From Rhynchopus sp. YZ270_cl-10 (lineage: Eukaryota; Euglenozoa; Diplonemea; Diplonemida; Diplonemidae): DNA of 64,000 nucleotides. A model generated the notes under the pieces. That model was not told where the DNA came from, ran no database searches, and saw only the letters and a list, made by a program, of their open reading frames with translations. The position numbers and the translations under genes are program-made. Below are positions 61,256-64,000 of the stretch, piece by piece. The stretch is from positions 868,001 through 932,000 of the forward strand of contig OZ037840.1 in NCBI GenBank assembly GCA_964035575.1. Reading direction: 5' to 3'. How positions within the stretch are numbered: position 1 is the stretch's first letter; the number at the start of each line of letters is the position of its first letter.

Positions 61256-62274
61256 GTGCACTGGTTTTCTGGGGGAACAAACAATATTTTCTTGTGTCTA
61301 GTCCTCCGTAAGCAGAGGACAGACTTTCCAGAAGGTTTCCAAAGTCGAATTTCTTGCACTAGCTATGCTCCCTGGGTTAATGGCAATAGCAGTGACTGAC
61401 AAAGTGTTCCCACCCCCCTTTCTACCCCATATGTTCGCTCGTTTTGCACAGTCGGTTGTCGATGTTGCACTCATTGCGATACCTGTTTAAAAGTGAATTT
61501 GTGAGTGGTGGGGAAATTAAAGAAGGTGACTTCTTAAAAAAAGAAGTTGGCCTGAGGGTGTAAAATATTGTTCTGGATACTTTTGGAGGAAATACGAGTC
61601 GACGGCCTTATTTTGTTGAATATTCACCAGAAAGTTAAACATATTTACATACCTTGTCTTGCGCCTTCGCTGCTGTCAAGGTGCCTTCTCTGGGTGCCCA
61701 GTACCCAGGGGGAGGCTCAAAACTGCTCAATTCTGGCTGGAATTGCAAAATTGGGCACTTTTAGTAGGTGACCAAAAAAAATTTCGAGAGTCTAGTTATT
61801 ACAGAGGCTCACCTTAGAAGGCAAAAAATCAAGAATCCGGATTATGCGACAATGTGGATTATTTTTTGCGACAATGTGGATTACGACAATGTGGATTATG
61901 CGACAATGTGGATTAATAATCCACATTGTCGTAATCCACATTTTTAGAGTCCACATTGTCGTTTCCCCAAAAAAATATAGTTCCCAGTGTCTTCCCTTGT
62001 CAGCAGTGCTGAATTTTTGGGCAGCTGACCCCGATCTTGAAATCTGGATTCCTGCCTGGACAAGACACTAGTTTTCCACACACAAAAACAATGACTGACC
62101 TCACACAAAACCACCGTTTTGGTGGGTGCTGGCTATATAAAACCCTGCACACAACCACGCGAAAAACCAAGAAAAAGGGGGTTTCCCACATATTTCCCCC
62201 TTTACTGCACCACCACCACCCCTATATACATTACTGTACGCCACTACACAAAAAAAAAAAAAAAATCTTTCCAT

Positions 62275-62873
62275 TTACAGTAGGACAAGAAACTTGGCGA
62301 CCAAAAAAAAAAAAATTTGTTAGCCAAATAATATTGGCGGGTTTTGGGGGTTTTCTTGGTAGGATAGGTGGTTCTTGAGTCACATTGGTTGAGAAGTAGC
62401 TTTTTATTTTTTTTCGCAATTTTGGGCAGGCTCTCCGCTAGGATTTCCGATTTTGAAAATATTCTGTTGATGGTCCACGTTGGTGGGGTACATGCTTGCG
62501 CCGCAGGCGCACGGTACGCAACTTTTTTTTTTTACCAACGCCCGATTTTGACTTTTTTGGGACGTTTGAGCACTCACCTCTCCATATCTTCTTCTCCTGA
62601 GCTTTTTTGACAAGTAGAACGGGTCTGAACCACTTAGCAGAACTTTTTTTTTTTTTCTTTTTTTCCCCATTTTCAAAAAGTTCTGTTGACAATCAACAGA
62701 ACTTTAGTACCTAGCGGAGTGCCTGATTTTGGGTACCATTTTTGTGCCTCCCTTCGACTCTCCATGTGTACTTTTGGGTGCCTGCATGAGTGCCGACCAA
62801 AAAATATTGGCGGATTTTGGAGGTTTTCTTGCAATTGGATATTTTTTTGGTCGCCAATATTGTCCTACTGTAA
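62275..62873. mobile_element. ~0.6-kb inverted-repeat element (TTACAGTAGGACAA ends)
   Basis: TTACAGTAGGACAAGAAACT, then TTGGCGACCAAAAAA at the left; TTTTTTGGTCGCCAATATTG, then TCCTACTGTAA at the right. An inner direct repeat, AATATTGGCGG(G/A)TTTTGG, occurs near 62,330 and 62,807. Non-coding; no target duplication could be fixed. Confidence 0.6.
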
Positions 62874-63718
62874 TACAAACAACTTTCGTGAGGAGTGATG
62901 CAATGATGTGCAGATCCCGACTCGCGTTAGGTTGATTGTTGCAAACAAAAGAACACTGTCTATACCTTCCGTAGTACAAAGGCTTCGGCCCACAGGACAA
63001 AACCCCTAAGTTCCCCAAGCGGGTCCTTAGGCGATTGTCGACACAACAAAAAATAAAAATATTAACATTCTGCCTTTACAACCCTCAAACCCTATAGTAT
63101 ATAGTATACTTCCCCCCCTCCCCTAGTTTTGACAGTGCAACCTTTCCCCATGTATTTGCATGGGAAACAATATGACAAACAGGTGCAGGGTGGTTCCGTG
63201 CATATCATAGAACCCGGCACCTTGTGTGTCTCCCAAAAACAAAAAGCGTGGACCTGTTACACGCAGCATCCCCCCCCATTGTAAAGAAACTGCGCACCCA
63301 CTGGTTAAAATAACTTTTTTGTGGCCTCAAATCCCTTCCTCTTTTCCTGTAAGTTTAAAAAAAGCCCTCCGTTTTTTTAAAATGGAAAGTAACCAGCACA
63401 AACCACCCCAAATCAATTTGGTTTCCCCTTTCTCACCCCCCTCCCTTCCCCCCCTTTTTTTAAAAAAATATTTTAAGATGTTGTGCATGATGTACCTCCA
63501 TCTCGCGACCGCCAGTTGCCTAAATGTTTTTTTCTCTTTTGCTTTGAAAAGAAAAGAAAATAAAGCAAAAATGAAATAAACACAGAGTACCAAAAAAAGG
63601 GGGGGATGGGGAGGTTACCAGCGACACGGCATCCATAAGCCCTTACTAAGGGATATGAGCTCCACCTCTTAATTTTTTAGGCCCTCATTTTAGGATCAGC
63701 TAAAATTACTGGGGGGGG

Positions 63719-63830
63719 GCTAATACAAGAGGTACTGCTAATACAAGAGGTATGCCTAATACAAGAGGTACTTTGAAATCGGGATTTTCACGATTTTTTA
63801 CCGGCTAATACAAGAGGTACTTTATTCTTT
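63719..63830. repeat. Interrupted tandem repeat (CTAATACAAGAGGTAC)
   Basis: Four copies of CTAATACAAGAGGTA(C/T): three adjacent, the fourth after a 35-bp spacer that contains a small hairpin (AATCGGGATTTTCACGATT). Confidence 0.85.
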
Positions 63831-64000
63831 CCTTTATTTGACTTGATCACTTTTTTTCAAAAAAATAAATCGATGGTGTCAAATGAAAGGTTTGCTCAAA
63901 ATCTTTCAATTGCGGCCAGGTACGATCAAAAAGTTGAAAAATTTCCCGTGTTACTGGTTGGCGAGAGTAAAAATCCAGAAAAAAAATTAGCAAAAATCCA

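Larger units (their letters stand above)
60165..61968. mobile_element. 1.8-kb element with ~140-150-bp terminal inverted repeats enclosing rRNA-like sequence
   Basis: The left arm (60,165-60,301) starts GGGGAAACGACAATGTGGAC and ends GATTTTTTGCCTTC; the right arm (61,817-61,968) is its reverse complement with one extra unit. Arms are built from the 14-bp words GACAATGTGGATTA / TAATCCACATTGTC. Both sides carry AAAAAAATA next to the arms, a possible 9-bp target-site duplication, although A-runs weaken this. The interior contains the segment shared with 7,480-7,713 and weakly SSU-like sequence, but no transposase. Confidence 0.7.
61969..64000. other. Intergenic region to the window edge
   Basis: No gene is supported. 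Contains a 0.6-kb inverted-repeat element (62,275-62,873), a CGCCGCAGGCGCACGGTACG copy at 62,501, a 17-bp tandem repeat (63,719-63,830) and GCGGCCAGGTACGA at ~63,912, a word also at ~43,997. The rest is homopolymer-rich. Confidence 0.5.

Noticed and set aside
60314..61400. A complete SSU rRNA gene in the 60-61 kb element
   Set aside because: The recognisable words lie on opposite strands and at wrong spacing; only a low-confidence relic is reported.
63719..63830. CRISPR-like spaced repeats
   Set aside because: Four 17-bp copies, mostly adjacent and with no unique spacers of constant size; eukaryotic tandem repeat.

Overview
The window is nuclear DNA of a unicellular eukaryote that I cannot name. 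Genes are split by short GT-AG introns (about 50-340 bp; donors GTATGT, GTATGC, GTGTGT, GTATGG), coding regions are GC-richer than their surroundings, and the products include a PDZ + CKK protein, a CCDC57-like coiled coil, a cathepsin L-like protease, membrane class III cyclases and a type I membrane beta-propeller. Intergenic DNA is rich in homopolymers, satellites, long inverted repeats and transposon remains. No bacterial operon features, tRNA genes or CRISPR arrays were seen.

Layout. 1-0.8 kb: 3' end of a secreted or GPI-anchored protein gene. 3.37-6.68 kb: a three-exon gene with a PDZ domain and a C-terminal CKK domain, the microtubule minus-end module of CAMSAP/Patronin. 6.69-7.71 kb: an SSU-rRNA-like stretch. 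8.8-10.4 kb: two-exon gene with a MIB/HERC2-type SH3-like domain. 10.4-12.7 kb: a foldback repeat and a GTAC-rich satellite. 13.7-14.7 kb: cathepsin L-like protease. 15.3-19.3 kb: CCDC57-like coiled-coil gene whose large intron holds a dead hAT-like transposase; its 3' part runs into a mobile-element cluster (19.35-21.84 kb) that includes an RNase H ORF between 62-bp terminal inverted repeats. 24.6 kb: a 75-aa RIIa/Dpy-30-like protein. 25.5-26.55 kb: satellites.

27.5-39.5 kb is the main coding feature: four tandem paralogues of a membrane adenylate cyclase, each with a six-helix membrane region, a signalling helix, an intact class III cyclase domain and a second, degenerate cyclase-like domain. 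Copy 1 is frameshifted near its end. A 2.3-kb element with a 1.17-kb 7-mer satellite lies between copies 1 and 2. Copy 4 has a different membrane region on an almost identical catalytic core, and the linker types pair 1+2 and 3+4, which points to gene conversion.

39.9-42.5 kb: a hAT-like transposon with palindromic ends and an internally deleted transposase. 44.3-46.9 kb: LVIVD-type beta-propeller receptor-like gene. 48.4-54.6 kb: a nest of elements around a 4.2-kb transposon with ~0.54-kb terminal inverted repeats and two minus-strand ORFs (310 and 618 aa) that I do not recognise; this is the best candidate for something undescribed. 55-64 kb: no convincing protein gene, but several inverted-repeat elements, one (60,165-61,968) enclosing weakly rRNA-like sequence. 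Several element families share the terminal string GGCATA beside a C/G run, and five or more short repeat families recur across the window.
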